From Prochlorococcus marinus bv. HNLC2 (GTDB taxonomy: Bacteria; Cyanobacteriota; Cyanobacteriia; PCC-6307; Cyanobiaceae): a stretch of 64,000 nucleotides of DNA. Below are positions 29,448 to 41,493 of the stretch, piece after piece; the stretch's first letter is position 1, and each line of letters starts with the position of its first letter. A program made the translations under genes and the position numbers. Below the pieces are notes generated by a model. It made no database searches and had not been told where the DNA came from. It saw only the letters and a list, made by a program, of their open reading frames with translations. Location: contig GL947595.1 in assembly GCA_000218745.1 (NCBI GenBank), positions 63,034 to 127,033 on the forward strand, given 5' to 3'.

Positions 29448-29669
29448 TTATATGAAATTTTAAAAAATTTTAAATTTAAAGTTTTTAATTTTGGATCAAA
29501 ATCTTCAATAACTTTTTTAAAGAATACTTTAGTTATGTTTAAAAATCGTTTTTGATAAAATAATTTAACTAATTTTTTGATAATTAATGAAATATGATTT
29601 ATTTTTTTAGTTAGAATCTAGTAATTATTTTTTAATTCAATTATTATATAAATAACAATTAGTAATCAA

Positions 29670-31289
29670 ATGTCCAAAGATCCTGGCAGAATACTAATAT
29701 TTGATACCACATTAAGGGATGGGGAGCAATCTCCAGGTGCTAGCTTAAATCTAGAAGAGAAGTTAGCTATAGCTCATCAATTAGCAAGATTAGGGGTAGA
29801 TGTCATAGAGGCGGGCTTTCCATTTGCAAGCCCAGGAGATTTTAAAGCTGTAAATAAAATTGCTGAGGTTGTAGGTGGTAAGAATGGACCAATAATCTGT
29901 GGACTTGCGCGTGCATCTAAAAATGATATTAAGGCATGTTATGAAGCATTAAGTCCTGCTCCAAAAAAAAGGATTCATACTTTTATTGCTACTAGTGATA
30001 TACATTTAGAACATAAACTTAAGAAGTCAAGAAAAGACGTTTTATCAATAGTTCCAGAAATGGTTTGTTATGCTAAATCATTTTTAGATGATGTCGAATT
30101 TTCTTGCGAAGACGCATCAAGAAGTGATCCAGAATTTCTTTATGAAGTTATTGGATTAGCAATTTCTGCTGGAGCAACTACTATAAATATTCCTGATACG
30201 GTTGGCTTTACGACTCCAACCGAATTCGGAAAATTAATAGCTGACATAAATAAAAATGTACCAAATATTGATGAGGCGGTACTTTCTGTTCATGGACATA
30301 ATGATTTAGGGTTAGCAGTCGCTAACTTCTTAGAGGCAATGAAGAACGGAGCAAGACAACTAGAGTGCACAATAAATGGGATAGGAGAAAGGGCGGGAAA
30401 TGCATCTCTTGAAGAGCTTGTTATGGCATTACATGTTAGAAAGAGTTTTTATAATAAATTCTTTAATAGAAGCCCAGATTCTCCAACCCCCTTAACAGCT
30501 ATAAGAACTGAAGAAATCACAAAGACATCACGCTTGGTTTCAAATTTGACTGGTATGAATGTACAGCCAAATAAAGCAATTGTTGGAGCAAATGCTTTTG
30601 CTCATGAGTCAGGAATTCATCAGGATGGAGTTCTTAAAAATAGATTAACTTATGAAATAATAGATGCAAAAACTGTTGGGCTTAGTGATAATAAAATTTC
30701 TTTAGGAAAATTAAGTGGGAGAAGTGCTGTAAGAGCAAGATTAGAAGAAATGGGGTACGACTTAAGTAGAGAAGACTTAAATGATGCTTTTGCACGTTTT
30801 AAGGAGTTAGCTGATAGGAAAAGAGAAATAACTGATAGAGATTTAGAAGCGATTGTAAGTGAACAAGTTCAACTTCCTGAATCCAAATTTCAATTAAAAC
30901 TTGTACAAGTAAGCTGCGGAAATTCATCTAAGCCCACAGCTACAATAACTTTGTATGATACTGAGGAACTAACTGAAAGTACTGTTGTCGCTTTAGGAAC
31001 GGGGCCTGTTGATGCGGTTTGTGAAGCATTAAATACTCTTGCTAAAGTTCCTAATGAGCTTATAGAGTTTTCTGTTAAGTCAGTTACCGAAGGAATTGAT
31101 GCTCTTGGTGAAGTAACTATTAGGATAAGGAATAACGGTAAAATTTATTCTGGACATTCAGCCGACACAGATGTTGTGGTAGCATCAGCTAATGCTTATG
31201 TAAATGCTTTAAATAGATTAATCTTTACTGAGAAAAAGGACTCTATACACCCACAAAGAGATGCTGTTGAAAAAAAAGGAAAAGTGTAA
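29670..31289 (+). CDS. leuA: 2-isopropylmalate synthase
   Basis: A 539-aa enzyme that condenses acetyl-CoA with 2-oxoisovalerate, the first committed step to leucine. The [15 protein letters not shown] signature, [19 protein letters not shown] metal-binding block, and [16 protein letters not shown] linker are clear, and the C-terminal LeuA dimer/allosteric domain is present. Its length is typical of the long bacterial form. A 222-bp, very AT-rich spacer precedes it, with no clear leader peptide. A small membrane protein gene follows. Confidence 0.97.
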   Translation: MSKDPGRILIFDTTLRDGEQSPGASLNLEEKLAIAHQLARLGVDVIEAGFPFASPGDFKAVNKIAEVVGGKNGPIICGLARASKNDIKACYEALSPAPKKRIHTFIATSDIHLEHKLKKSRKDVLSIVPEMVCYAKSFLDDVEFSCEDASRSDPEFLYEVIGLAISAGATTINIPDTVGFTTPTEFGKLIADINKNVPNIDEAVLSVHGHNDLGLAVANFLEAMKNGARQLECTINGIGERAGNASLEELVMALHVRKSFYNKFFNRSPDSPTPLTAIRTEEITKTSRLVSNLTGMNVQPNKAIVGANAFAHESGIHQDGVLKNRLTYEIIDAKTVGLSDNKISLGKLSGRSAVRARLEEMGYDLSREDLNDAFARFKELADRKREITDRDLEAIVSEQVQLPESKFQLKLVQVSCGNSSKPTATITLYDTEELTESTVVALGTGPVDAVCEALNTLAKVPNELIEFSVKSVTEGIDALGEVTIRIRNNGKIYSGHSADTDVVVASANAYVNALNRLIFTEKKDSIHPQRDAVEKKGKV

Positions 31290-31381
31290 CTTGGATTAAA
31301 ATTATTAATTTCTCAATTAATAGTTTGCTGTCTTTTATTTTAATAAGTGGTAATCTTAATTTAATAATAGTTAAATATTCA

Positions 31382-31774
31382 ATGAGAGATAGGATAATTG
31401 GCTACTGGTCCCTATCCTGGATAGGTTTGATTAGTAATGTCATAGCTTTACCCGTAATAGCTTTAGTAATAAGCTACGGTCCCCCTCTAAAAGTTGCAAA
31501 TATTACTTTAGCTATCAGTCTGGGATGGCCAGCAGCAATTGTTGGAATTGTCTCTTCATCGGCTTTATTAGCAGAAAAAAAATGGGGTGTTACTCTTACT
31601 TTGATTTCGCTTTCAATGGTAATTTCAGGAGCATTACCTTATTCAATAGTACGACTAATTAATCTTAGAGATTTTATAGGCCTTGGTGGAGTAACTCTGG
31701 CAACATCTCTATTAAGTGTTATGGCATTGCTGTATTGGTGCCTTCCAAAGCATCGAAGGAAAATTAGACTATAA
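31382..31774 (+). CDS. Small integral membrane protein, unknown
   Basis: About 130 aa from an ATG at 31382; an earlier in-frame TTG is less likely. Three to four hydrophobic segments are seen (LISNVIALPVIALVISYG, ISLGWPAAIVGIVSSSALL, LISLSMVISGALPYSIV, LGGVTLATSLLSVMALLYW). I do not recognise a family. It lies 92 bases after leuA on the same strand and converges on the HD phosphohydrolase gene, 3 bases away. Confidence 0.72.
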   Translation: MRDRIIGYWSLSWIGLISNVIALPVIALVISYGPPLKVANITLAISLGWPAAIVGIVSSSALLAEKKWGVTLTLISLSMVISGALPYSIVRLINLRDFIGLGGVTLATSLLSVMALLYWCLPKHRRKIRL

Positions 31775-31777
31775 CTT

Positions 31778-33253
31778 TTAGGAAAAAGTATTGTTTTTTG
31801 ATGTTGGATATTGAATTCTTCTATGCCTAATTCTTTTCCAAACATTTAAAAATGACTTTTTGATAAGAAAAATTTCTGCTTTTGATAAATTACTTTCTGA
31901 TAATTGACCATCATTTTCTCTTGATTTAATAATTTTAGAAATTGTTGTAATTGCTTCATGGTCAGTAGCATCTATTTTCATAGCTCTTAATGCAGCTTCA
32001 CAACCATCTGCAAGCATTAAAATAGCTGTCTCTTTGGATTGAGGGATAGGGCCTTTGTAGCGAAAAATACTTTCTGAAACAGCACTATTTTTTTCTTTTG
32101 CTTTATGAAGGAAATATCCCATTTTTAAAGTACCTTGATGCTCTGGGATAAAACTTGCTAATGGTTTTGGAAGTCTATATTTTCTTGCTAAATTTAAACC
32201 TTTATCAACATGATCTTGTAAGATTTCTGCACTTAAGATGGGATTATCAAGCTTGTCATGAGGATTTGTAGATCCAGTTTGATTCTCTATAAACCAATTT
32301 GGCGCATGAAGTTTACCAATATCGTGATATAAAGCTCCTGTTCTTATAAGATCAACATCTCCTCCTATCATCCTTGTGGCCTCCTCAGCTAAGCCGCATA
32401 TTAAAAGTGTATGTTCAAAAGTTCCAGGCGCTTCAACGGATAGTTTTCTCAATAAAGGTTTTTCTTGATCAGCAAGCTCAAGAAGTCTAGCTTTTGTTAA
32501 TAAACCAAAAATTGATTCCAAAATTGGCATAATTAAAATTGTCACCAACATAAGAATTGCTAAAAGAATAAAATCCGAAAAAATATCCCCAGGACTTATT
32601 AACAAATTTGGAATATTGTAATATCTATAATTTTTATCATTTGCAAACAAAATAATCCATTGACTAATAAGTGCTCCAAAAGGTACGAGTATTGATATTT
32701 GAAGTAGTTGAGCTCGACCTCTAATCTTTCCACCTAGAATTGATACAATGCATGCGGAGATAAAGGTTATTAACAATAAATTGTTACTTACTAAATTGAC
32801 TGAACCTGGCCAATTTATACAGGCTATTGATACCCATGTAAGAGCAGTTAGGGTGCCCATGCCTTGGGAAATTATTAGAGCAGGAGGAACAATTATTGAT
32901 AAAGGACTAAAGGTTGAAAAGTTTAATTTAATTCCTTGGGCGATTAATAATAAACCAAGAATAAGAATTATTTGCCTTGCATTAATAGTGGGATTCTCTT
33001 TCTTTGAAATATAAATCAAAGATATGCAACAAAACAAAATCTCCAAGAACGTAACAGACCAAGAAAAAACTATTTCTGGATTTAAAGGTTTGAAGTCCAG
33101 AAGCTTAAATGATGAAATTATAGATATAAGGATACAAATCAGAAAAATAATTAAGTTATCAATCTTTTGGAATGGAGTTGGCAACCTAGATGGTAACTGA
33201 CCTCTTACCCATAAAATATTTATTTTCTTTAATAGCCATGTAAGGTTTTGCAC
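31778..33253 (-). CDS. Membrane HD-domain phosphohydrolase (7TM-HD, PgpH-like)
   Basis: A 491-aa protein. The N-terminal half has about seven hydrophobic segments. The C-terminal half is an HD domain with EHTLLICGLAEEATRMIG, the signature HDIGK (GALYHDIGKLHAPNWF), a second His block (NPILSAEILQDHVDKG) and IPEHQGTLKMGYF. The 7TM-HD group includes PgpH, a c-di-AMP phosphodiesterase; this activity is an inference here. The N-terminal extracellular domain of PgpH appears absent or much reduced. The window also encodes the c-di-AMP synthase dacA. Confidence 0.83.
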   Translation of the reverse strand: MQNLTWLLKKINILWVRGQLPSRLPTPFQKIDNLIIFLICILISIISSFKLLDFKPLNPEIVFSWSVTFLEILFCCISLIYISKKENPTINARQIILILGLLLIAQGIKLNFSTFSPLSIIVPPALIISQGMGTLTALTWVSIACINWPGSVNLVSNNLLLITFISACIVSILGGKIRGRAQLLQISILVPFGALISQWIILFANDKNYRYYNIPNLLISPGDIFSDFILLAILMLVTILIMPILESIFGLLTKARLLELADQEKPLLRKLSVEAPGTFEHTLLICGLAEEATRMIGGDVDLIRTGALYHDIGKLHAPNWFIENQTGSTNPHDKLDNPILSAEILQDHVDKGLNLARKYRLPKPLASFIPEHQGTLKMGYFLHKAKEKNSAVSESIFRYKGPIPQSKETAILMLADGCEAALRAMKIDATDHEAITTISKIIKSRENDGQLSESNLSKAEIFLIKKSFLNVWKRIRHRRIQYPTSKNNTFS

Positions 33254-33326
33254 AGAATATATTTTAATCTATTTCTTTTTCTTCAAATTATAGGCATCTT
33301 ATATAAAAAAGGAGAACTTTTTTAAA

Positions 33327-34223
33327 ATGCCAATAAAATTAGATGGTAGACAATTATCTTTAGAGATTCAAGAAAGATTAAAAAATGATATTCATAAAGG
33401 TATTAAAGAAGGGGAAAGACCACCCAGCTTAGCTGTCATAAGGGTAGGCGATGATCCCGCTAGTGGAGTGTATGTAAAAAACAAAGAAAAGGCCTGCGAA
33501 AGGGTAGGAATTAAAAGTTTACTTTTTCATTTAGATAATGATGTAAGTAATAGAGACTTAGAAGAATTATTAAATAAATTAAATTTAAATGCTGAGGTAG
33601 ATGGCATATTGTTGCAATTACCTTTACCCTCACAATTGGATGCACAAAAATTGATTAGTAAAATATCTCCCGCTAAAGACGTAGATGGATTACATGAAAA
33701 TAATGTTGGGAAGTTATTAAAAAATGAATCTGGATTAAGATCTTGTACACCTGCAGGTATTATTAACCTTTTAAATTCCCAAAAAATAACAATTTCAGGT
33801 AAACAGATTGTAGTTATAGGAAGAAGCCTTCTTGTTGGGAAACCAATTGCTTTAATGATGGTAAATTTAAATGGGACTGTAACAATTACCCATTCTAAAA
33901 CAACTAATTTAAAGGAAATTTCAAATAAGGCAGATATATTAGTCGTAGCTGCAGGTAAACCAAATTTAATAGATTCAAGTTTCATCAAAGAGGGTGCTGT
34001 CGTCATCGATGTTGGGATTCATAGATTAAAAAGTTCAAATAATGGTACAACTCAATTATGCGGGGATGTAAAATTAGAAGATGTTGTATCTAAAGTATTG
34101 GCATATACTCCAGTTCCTGGGGGCGTTGGGCCAATGACAGTTACGATGTTGTTAGTAAACACAATTTATAGTTGGCAAAAAAGGTGCGGACTTAATTCAA
34201 CTTTGAAAGATCTCTTACCATGA
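33327..34223 (+). CDS. folD: Methylenetetrahydrofolate dehydrogenase / methenyl-THF cyclohydrolase
   Basis: A 298-aa bifunctional one-carbon enzyme. The substrate block [25 protein letters not shown], with the catalytic Lys near residue 55, and [14 protein letters not shown] are family signatures. The NADP site reads [17 protein letters not shown], and the C-terminus has [16 protein letters not shown]. It is followed after 38 bases by crtE on the same strand and is divergent from the HD phosphohydrolase gene. Confidence 0.97.
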   Translation: MPIKLDGRQLSLEIQERLKNDIHKGIKEGERPPSLAVIRVGDDPASGVYVKNKEKACERVGIKSLLFHLDNDVSNRDLEELLNKLNLNAEVDGILLQLPLPSQLDAQKLISKISPAKDVDGLHENNVGKLLKNESGLRSCTPAGIINLLNSQKITISGKQIVVIGRSLLVGKPIALMMVNLNGTVTITHSKTTNLKEISNKADILVVAAGKPNLIDSSFIKEGAVVIDVGIHRLKSSNNGTTQLCGDVKLEDVVSKVLAYTPVPGGVGPMTVTMLLVNTIYSWQKRCGLNSTLKDLLP

Positions 34224-34261
34224 AACAAAAGAACAGTTTAAAAAATTTAAGAATTTAGATA

Positions 34262-35164
34262 ATGAATAAAGTTAATTCTTCCGAGTTTGATTTTGAAAAA
34301 TATCTGATAGAGACGAAAAAGGTCGTTGAAGATGCTCTTGACTTTTCACTTTCACCAGAAAAACCAGAAATACTTAGAGAATCAATGAGATATTCTTTGT
34401 TGGCGGGTGGAAAAAGGATAAGACCTATTTTATGTTTAGCATCCTGTTCTTTGGCGGGAGGTGATCCAAATTTTGCAGTGCCCACAGCAGTTGCTATTGA
34501 AATGATCCATACGATGTCACTTATTCATGATGATTTACCATCAATGGATAATGACGACTTAAGGAGAGGAAGACCTACAAACCATAAAGTATACGGAGAT
34601 GCTATTGCTATACTTGCTGGCGATGCATTGCTTACAAGAGCTTTTGAGATGGTCTCATTAAGAAGCCCTGGAGTTAGTCCTGAAAGGCTTTTAAATGTTG
34701 TAGGTGAACTATCATTGGTAGCTGGTGCTCCAGGATTAGTCGGTGGTCAAGTAGTCGATTTAGAGTGTGAGGGTAAAGAAGTTGATCTTGAAACTTTAGA
34801 ATATATTCATTTACATAAAACAGGTGCTCTTCTAAAAGCTTGTGTAAGGACTGGGGCTATGATAGCTGGGGCAGATACAAAAATGCTTGAGGCTCTTACT
34901 AAATATGCAAGGGGGATTGGTTTGGCATTCCAAATCATCGATGATATTTTAGATGTGACATCTAATAGTGAGATTTTAGGAAAAACAGCGGGTAAAGATC
35001 TTTTGGCTGATAAGACCACTTATCCAAAATTACTTGGATTGGAGGAATCCAAAAGAAGAGCATTAAGTTTAGTTAAAAATGCTAAGGAAGCAATAATGCC
35101 ATGGGGGGAAGATGCAATTTGTTTAATTGCGCTTGCTGATTTTATTACTAATAGAGATAGATAA
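34262..35164 (+). CDS. crtE: Geranylgeranyl diphosphate synthase
   Basis: A 300-aa prenyltransferase supplying C20 units for carotenoids, the chlorophyll phytyl tail and quinones. The first aspartate-rich motif is [22 protein letters not shown] and the second is [14 protein letters not shown], followed by [17 protein letters not shown]. Length matches the short (all-trans) synthase class. The gene sits between folD and a PAP2-like gene, 14 bases upstream of the latter, a probable operon. Confidence 0.95.
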   Translation: MNKVNSSEFDFEKYLIETKKVVEDALDFSLSPEKPEILRESMRYSLLAGGKRIRPILCLASCSLAGGDPNFAVPTAVAIEMIHTMSLIHDDLPSMDNDDLRRGRPTNHKVYGDAIAILAGDALLTRAFEMVSLRSPGVSPERLLNVVGELSLVAGAPGLVGGQVVDLECEGKEVDLETLEYIHLHKTGALLKACVRTGAMIAGADTKMLEALTKYARGIGLAFQIIDDILDVTSNSEILGKTAGKDLLADKTTYPKLLGLEESKRRALSLVKNAKEAIMPWGEDAICLIALADFITNRDR

Positions 35165-35178
35165 AAATTTATTCAAAT

Positions 35179-35658
35179 ATGACAGAGTTATCAGAACTAT
35201 TAAAAAATCAACTACTTTTTTGGAGCTTAGTATCATGTCTTACAGCTCAACTTCTAAAAATAATATTTAATCTCTTTTCAGAGGGTGAATTAAGATTTGG
35301 AATCGTTTTTCAGACAGGTGGGATGCCTTCAAGTCATTCTGCATTAATTTCTGCATTGTCAGCAGGAATAGGATGGGAATTAGGATTCGATAATCCTGCA
35401 TTTGCTCTATCAGTAGGAATTTCTCTGATAGTTATGTATGATGCAAGCGGTATTCGCAGATCAGCTGGGATGCAGGCAATTGAGATAAATAAGATTTCAA
35501 GGGAATTAGATAAAAACAAGGAGATTTTTCTAAAAGAATCATTAGGACATACAAAATTAGAGGTTGTTGTTGGAAGTTTTCTTGGACCATTAATTACTCT
35601 TCCTGGAATTGTTTATCTTGGCTCTCCTTATGAAATTTTTTCTATGATTATCAATTGA
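35179..35658 (+). CDS. Divergent PAP2 / DUF212 family membrane protein
   Basis: A 159-aa protein with hydrophobic segments. The GGMPSSHSALISALSAGIGW motif corresponds to the active-site region of PAP2-like phosphatases, and VMYDASGIRRSAGMQA follows. It belongs to the DUF212, acid phosphatase/vanadium-haloperoxidase-related group. A role in dephosphorylating a lipid or prenyl diphosphate fits its position behind crtE, but this is only inferred. It converges on the cobyrinate synthase gene, 3 bases away. Confidence 0.85.
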   Translation: MTELSELLKNQLLFWSLVSCLTAQLLKIIFNLFSEGELRFGIVFQTGGMPSSHSALISALSAGIGWELGFDNPAFALSVGISLIVMYDASGIRRSAGMQAIEINKISRELDKNKEIFLKESLGHTKLEVVVGSFLGPLITLPGIVYLGSPYEIFSMIIN

Positions 35659-35661
35659 TTT

Positions 35662-37038
35662 CTATAAAAGACTTTGAGTAATGTTTAATAAGTTTTTCAA
35701 TGCATGAGTATTGCTTGGAAAATGCAAATGTATCCAGCTCGCATGTATGTATTTATTTTCTAGCCCCTCCTCTGTATAGTTAGTACCCCATGATTTGATA
35801 TCCCAAGAGGATCTAAATTCTGATGTACTTTTGAGATCTTTATCTGGAATAAAAGAGTCTTTTTGAATTTGCCAGTAATGAAATTCATGTCCTCTAAGAA
35901 ATTGATTCTCTTTTAAAAATAATGATTTTTTTTTCCCTTTTATATATCTATAGCCAACTGATAAATTCCCCTTTTTAAATTTCAAGGGTAAGATTCCTCC
36001 CATTTTAAACTGGTAACCATTTTGATCTTGAATTGATTGGCCTAAAAGCATCATTCCTCCACACTCTGCATAAATAAAACCCCTCTTATAGAAATTCCTC
36101 AAAGAATTCAAGCTTCTTTTTGAAGAACTAATATGCTTTGCATATTTTTCAGGAAAACCGCCTGGAATTATTAATGATTTTGCTTCGATTGGAATCTCTT
36201 CATCGTCATATATATTCCATGAAATTATAGGTATCCCAATCTCTTTTAGGTATTCCTTTGTCTCTGGATATTGAAAATGAAATATTTTATCTTCGGCTAT
36301 TGCAATTGGTCTATTATCTTTTAACTTAATTAAATTTGAATATTCAAACCTAGAATTCTTTTTATCAGGGGGCTTTAATAATTTAACTATTTGTGAAATG
36401 TTTAAATGTTTTTCTGCAAAATTTGCAAAGTAATCTATATCAATTATTTTTTCTGACTCTTTTGGGGAAGTTAAACCTAATCTCCCACTACTTAGAGCTA
36501 TTCTTTTATTGAACGGCAAAAAACCAAGGATTTGAATTGATTCATTTTTAAAAACTTCATTAATCAATTTTTTGTGTCTTTCTGAGTTTACATTATTAAA
36601 AATGATTCCTTTTATTGAAACCTCATTATCAAAATCTTTAAACCCTTTTAATAAAGGCAAAAGTGAAGCTACTTTACCCTTGGCATCAACGACAAATATT
36701 ATTGGCAATTTTAAAACCTTTGCAACATTGGCTGTGCTAGAAAAATCAGTTGATCCAAGCCCATCAAAGAGACCCATTGCTCCCTCAATGAGTGCTAGAT
36801 CCATCTCACTTGCATATTTAATAAATGTTCTTTTAATCCATTTCTCTCCGCTGAGGAAAATATCTAAGTTTCTACAAATTGGATGACCAATGGAACTTAG
36901 TTGTTGTTGATCTAGATAATCTGGACCTACTTTAAATGTTTGAAGTTTTAATCCTTTTGAATAAGCCCAACTAGATATCAAGAGTGAGACTGTTGTCTTT
37001 CCATTACCAGTTGCAGGTGCTGAAATAATGCAGGACAT
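35662..37038 (-). CDS. Cobyrinic acid a,c-diamide synthase (CbiA/CobB)
   Basis: A 458-aa two-domain enzyme. The N-terminal P-loop dethiobiotin-synthetase-like domain begins ISAPATGNGKTTVSLLI and includes KVGPDYLDQQQL and EGAMGLFDG. The C-terminal class I glutamine amidotransferase domain has the nucleophile Cys in FIYAECGGMMLLGQ. It amidates cobyrinate in the cobamide pathway, expected to yield pseudocobalamin in these cyanobacteria. The opcA gene lies 6 bases upstream on the same strand. Confidence 0.93.
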   Translation of the reverse strand: MSCIISAPATGNGKTTVSLLISSWAYSKGLKLQTFKVGPDYLDQQQLSSIGHPICRNLDIFLSGEKWIKRTFIKYASEMDLALIEGAMGLFDGLGSTDFSSTANVAKVLKLPIIFVVDAKGKVASLLPLLKGFKDFDNEVSIKGIIFNNVNSERHKKLINEVFKNESIQILGFLPFNKRIALSSGRLGLTSPKESEKIIDIDYFANFAEKHLNISQIVKLLKPPDKKNSRFEYSNLIKLKDNRPIAIAEDKIFHFQYPETKEYLKEIGIPIISWNIYDDEEIPIEAKSLIIPGGFPEKYAKHISSSKRSLNSLRNFYKRGFIYAECGGMMLLGQSIQDQNGYQFKMGGILPLKFKKGNLSVGYRYIKGKKKSLFLKENQFLRGHEFHYWQIQKDSFIPDKDLKSTSEFRSSWDIKSWGTNYTEEGLENKYIHASWIHLHFPSNTHALKNLLNITQSLL

Positions 37039-37044
37039 TGATCT

Positions 37045-38346
37045 TTAAAATTTTAAAATTTTAAAGATTTTTGAGGTTATATTTATACTATTCTCAAATA
37101 AAGGACTGGTGTCTCCTCTACTACTTGCCAATAATTTACTCACATCGGCTTCAGAAGACATAAGAAAACTAGGGACAACTTCTTCGATGAGGTGCATATC
37201 CGCCATGCCACCAGCTTCTAATCTCATACACTCCGCTGATTCTGATCCAAGGATTATGCATGTATTTTTTTTGGGATCTTTACTAACTTTTGATATCAAT
37301 CTTAAGCCTATAACTTGTCCTGAATGAATACTAGGGTTACCAATAGGCATTGGATTTATGGAAGTTAATATGTAATCTCCGTTATCTCTTTTAAATTTAA
37401 TTAGTGTAATTTCGTTTTCCTTTTTAGCTTCTACAAGTTGCCAATTTAACTTATCGCTAATCCAAGAGATTAAAAATAAAGCTTGAACCATATTATCTCC
37501 TTCGATATCTACATCTATTTGGGTTATGTGCTCAAGTAAATTTCTTCTAGAGGGAGGATCGAATATCATTGCTAAAGATTCTCTCCAACTTTTTAGCCTA
37601 ACCCAATTTAAATCGTTAATTGCTCTTTTAGATTTTAATGCCTTAGTAAGAATATCTATACATCTTTCCGAAGAACCATTTGCCGTATCAATTATCAATC
37701 TTTTTCCTTCCTTTGAAAAATAATCAAAAATTTCTGGTGAATCATCTAAGCTCCCATTCCACCAAAGCCATGATGGGAGGTCATCGATTGATAGCTTTTC
37801 AATAATTTTTAGTCCTTCTGTAACTATTGATCTTATACTCCCTCTAAACACAACTAAATCGCCGCATATTGTTTGATCTCTTATTTCATCACTTAATGGA
37901 CAATATGCTGAAACGAAAGTCTTAATATCATGTTTATCCTGAATTGTAGGTGCTAGTGTAATTATTCTTCTTGGGTTTAGTGTACTTATTGAGGATTCAA
38001 AGAATTGTCCTCTTAGATCCTCAAAAGAATCATCAAAAATATTCTTATTTAATAAATCTATCAATTCTCTGCTTTGCAAGGGAGTAGCTAAAGGTAATCC
38101 ATTTTCTAAAATTAATTTCTTTGCAGCCGTTATTATTTCTTCAGTTAAATATCCTGTGATAGGACCATTAATTAATTTACTTTTTACAAAACATTGTTCG
38201 AGCCATGAAGGCTGCCAAACTATTAAAGAGAAAGTATTTGCTCCTGAATCAAGCTCATCTTTTGAAATCCATAATTTTTTCAAATAATTAGGGATTTCAT
38301 GAGCTGGAAGTTCTAAAGGGGTCTGCAAAGTTAGTTGAGGTTTCAT
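37045..38346 (-). CDS. opcA: Glucose-6-phosphate dehydrogenase assembly protein OpcA
   Basis: About 433 aa from the ATG at 38346 (MKPQLTLQTPLELP). A TTG at 38370 in the same frame would overlap zwf and is not needed. OpcA is an allosteric activator and redox (thioredoxin) mediator of G6PDH in cyanobacteria. The family blocks LIVWQPSWLEQCFVKSKLI and LPSWLWWNGSLDD are seen, with the C-terminal half ending near AECMRLEAGGMADMHLIEE. The start lies eight bases after the zwf stop, which fits the usual zwf-opcA pair. Confidence 0.94.
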   Translation of the reverse strand: MKPQLTLQTPLELPAHEIPNYLKKLWISKDELDSGANTFSLIVWQPSWLEQCFVKSKLINGPITGYLTEEIITAAKKLILENGLPLATPLQSRELIDLLNKNIFDDSFEDLRGQFFESSISTLNPRRIITLAPTIQDKHDIKTFVSAYCPLSDEIRDQTICGDLVVFRGSIRSIVTEGLKIIEKLSIDDLPSWLWWNGSLDDSPEIFDYFSKEGKRLIIDTANGSSERCIDILTKALKSKRAINDLNWVRLKSWRESLAMIFDPPSRRNLLEHITQIDVDIEGDNMVQALFLISWISDKLNWQLVEAKKENEITLIKFKRDNGDYILTSINPMPIGNPSIHSGQVIGLRLISKVSKDPKKNTCIILGSESAECMRLEAGGMADMHLIEEVVPSFLMSSEADVSKLLASSRGDTSPLFENSINITSKIFKILKF

Positions 38347-38354
38347 AATAAAAT

Positions 38355-39878
38355 TTAGGGTCGGCGCCAAAAAATATTATCTTTAGCTAATAATTGATCA
38401 GATTCCGGGGGGCCCCAAGTCATTGACTCATATTTATGTACGGGGAGTTTCCAGGGAGCATTCTCCATTAATTCAATAAGGGGAGTGTAAAGTTTCCATG
38501 CCGCCTCAACTTCATCACTTCTCGTAAAAAGTGTTGGATCTCCTAACATAGAATCAGCCAAGAGCCTTACATAACCCTCATCAGAGGGTTCTCCAAAAGA
38601 TTCATCATATGAAAATTCCATTTCTACAGGTCTTGATCTCATTCCTGATCCAGGTGATTTTACTTCAAATTTAAAGGTGGCACCTTCATCGGGTTGGATT
38701 CTAATTATAAGCTGATTTGGAGCAGGATTAATAATTGTAGACTCGAATAAATGAACAGGAACATCTTTAAAAGTAAGTACAATTTCACCTAATCTTTTTG
38801 GAAGCCTTTTCCCTGTTCTTAAATAGAAAGGAACGCCTTGCCACCTCCAATTATCTATAAAGATTTTTGTTGCTATGTATGTTTCAGTTGTGCTATTTTT
38901 GCCAACGCCATTTTCGTCTCTATAACCCTTTAGTGGATTATCATAATTGCCACCTTCTTCATATTGCCCTCTTATGCAACAATTCCAAGGTTCTATCTCA
39001 TTAGCTAATTTTGATGCTTGTAGAACCTTTGCTTTTTCGTTTCTTATCGCTTCAGGATCAAATTTACCTGGAGGTTCCATAGCAATTACTGCAAGCATTT
39101 GGGTTAAATGATTTTGCAGCATATCTCTAAGTGCTCCTGAGGTCTCATAATACCCCGCTCTATCTTCAACACCAACTGTTTCTGAAGAGGTGATTTGTAT
39201 GTTTGAAATGTAATTTCTATTCCATATAGGTTCAAAAATTGTATTCGCAAATCTTAAAACTAAGATATTTTGAACGGTTTCTTTACCAAGATAATGATCT
39301 ATCCTATAAATTTGGCTTTCATTTGCACAACTTTGTACTATCTTATTAAGTTTTCTGGCACTGCTATAGTCTCTACCAAATGGCTTTTCAATAACAATTC
39401 TGCTCTTGATAGGATCATCCAATAAACCTACATTTTTTAGTGATTTACATCCCCCTTCATAAAAATTTGGTGATACGGAAAGATAGAAAGTTTTATTACC
39501 ATGAGTTGCTTTTAATCTATCAATTTCAATTAATCTTTGAGATAGTCGTTTAACATGACTTTCTTCTTGAAGATCTACAGGTTCATAAAAAAGAAATTCT
39601 GTAAATTTAGTCCATTCTTGCTCATGAGAGGATATTTTGTCACATAGTTTCAGTCTCATTTTTTCTTTAAATTCTTCATCACTCCAAGGCCTTCTAGCGC
39701 ATCCAACTATGGCAAATTCACTGGGCAATCGTCTTTGAAGAAAAAGCTCGAAAAGAGCAGGAATAAGTTTCCTATGTGTAAGATCTCCACTCGCACCAAA
39801 AATTACTAAACATTGTGGAGGAATAACTCTTTCTTGTCTTAAACCTAATCTTAATGGATTACTTATAGAAGATTGCAT
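38355..39878 (-). CDS. zwf: Glucose-6-phosphate 1-dehydrogenase
   Basis: A 507-aa enzyme that oxidises glucose 6-phosphate to phosphogluconolactone and makes NADPH, the entry to the oxidative pentose phosphate path used in the dark. The nucleotide-binding LVIFGASGDLTHRKLIPAL, the substrate site RIDHYLGKETVQN and VIEKPFGRD are conserved. It is transcribed with opcA, and petH, whose product handles NADPH/ferredoxin, lies just upstream on the same strand. Confidence 0.97.
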   Translation of the reverse strand: MQSSISNPLRLGLRQERVIPPQCLVIFGASGDLTHRKLIPALFELFLQRRLPSEFAIVGCARRPWSDEEFKEKMRLKLCDKISSHEQEWTKFTEFLFYEPVDLQEESHVKRLSQRLIEIDRLKATHGNKTFYLSVSPNFYEGGCKSLKNVGLLDDPIKSRIVIEKPFGRDYSSARKLNKIVQSCANESQIYRIDHYLGKETVQNILVLRFANTIFEPIWNRNYISNIQITSSETVGVEDRAGYYETSGALRDMLQNHLTQMLAVIAMEPPGKFDPEAIRNEKAKVLQASKLANEIEPWNCCIRGQYEEGGNYDNPLKGYRDENGVGKNSTTETYIATKIFIDNWRWQGVPFYLRTGKRLPKRLGEIVLTFKDVPVHLFESTIINPAPNQLIIRIQPDEGATFKFEVKSPGSGMRSRPVEMEFSYDESFGEPSDEGYVRLLADSMLGDPTLFTRSDEVEAAWKLYTPLIELMENAPWKLPVHKYESMTWGPPESDQLLAKDNIFWRRP

Positions 39879-39979
39879 ACCTAGTTGAGATACTATCTAT
39901 AAATAAAGTCATCGATTTTTTATAATAGCGCTACGAAATGTGTCTAAACCAAAAAGTAAAAAAGTAATAAGTTTAATTT

Positions 39980-41314
<1,335 letters not shown>

Positions 41315-41493
41315 TTTGTAAATTACTTTTATAAGAGATTATCAAGTTGTACACAAAAATGTATTCAATTTACAAAAATGGTTACGTTTTGAGATCGGAA
41401 TAAATTTAAAAAAAAAAAGTTTTTTATCAAAATTTAGGAATTTATGAGTATAGTTACTCAATGAAGATTTTCCCTTCCTAAAAATATTTGTTA

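Noticed and set aside
31639-31845. 68-codon frame at the end of the small membrane gene
   Set aside because: It overlaps the 3' ends of two convergent genes in another frame and has no protein-like features.
33527-34006. 159-codon open frame opposite folD
   Set aside because: Shadow of a well-conserved folD; no independent support.
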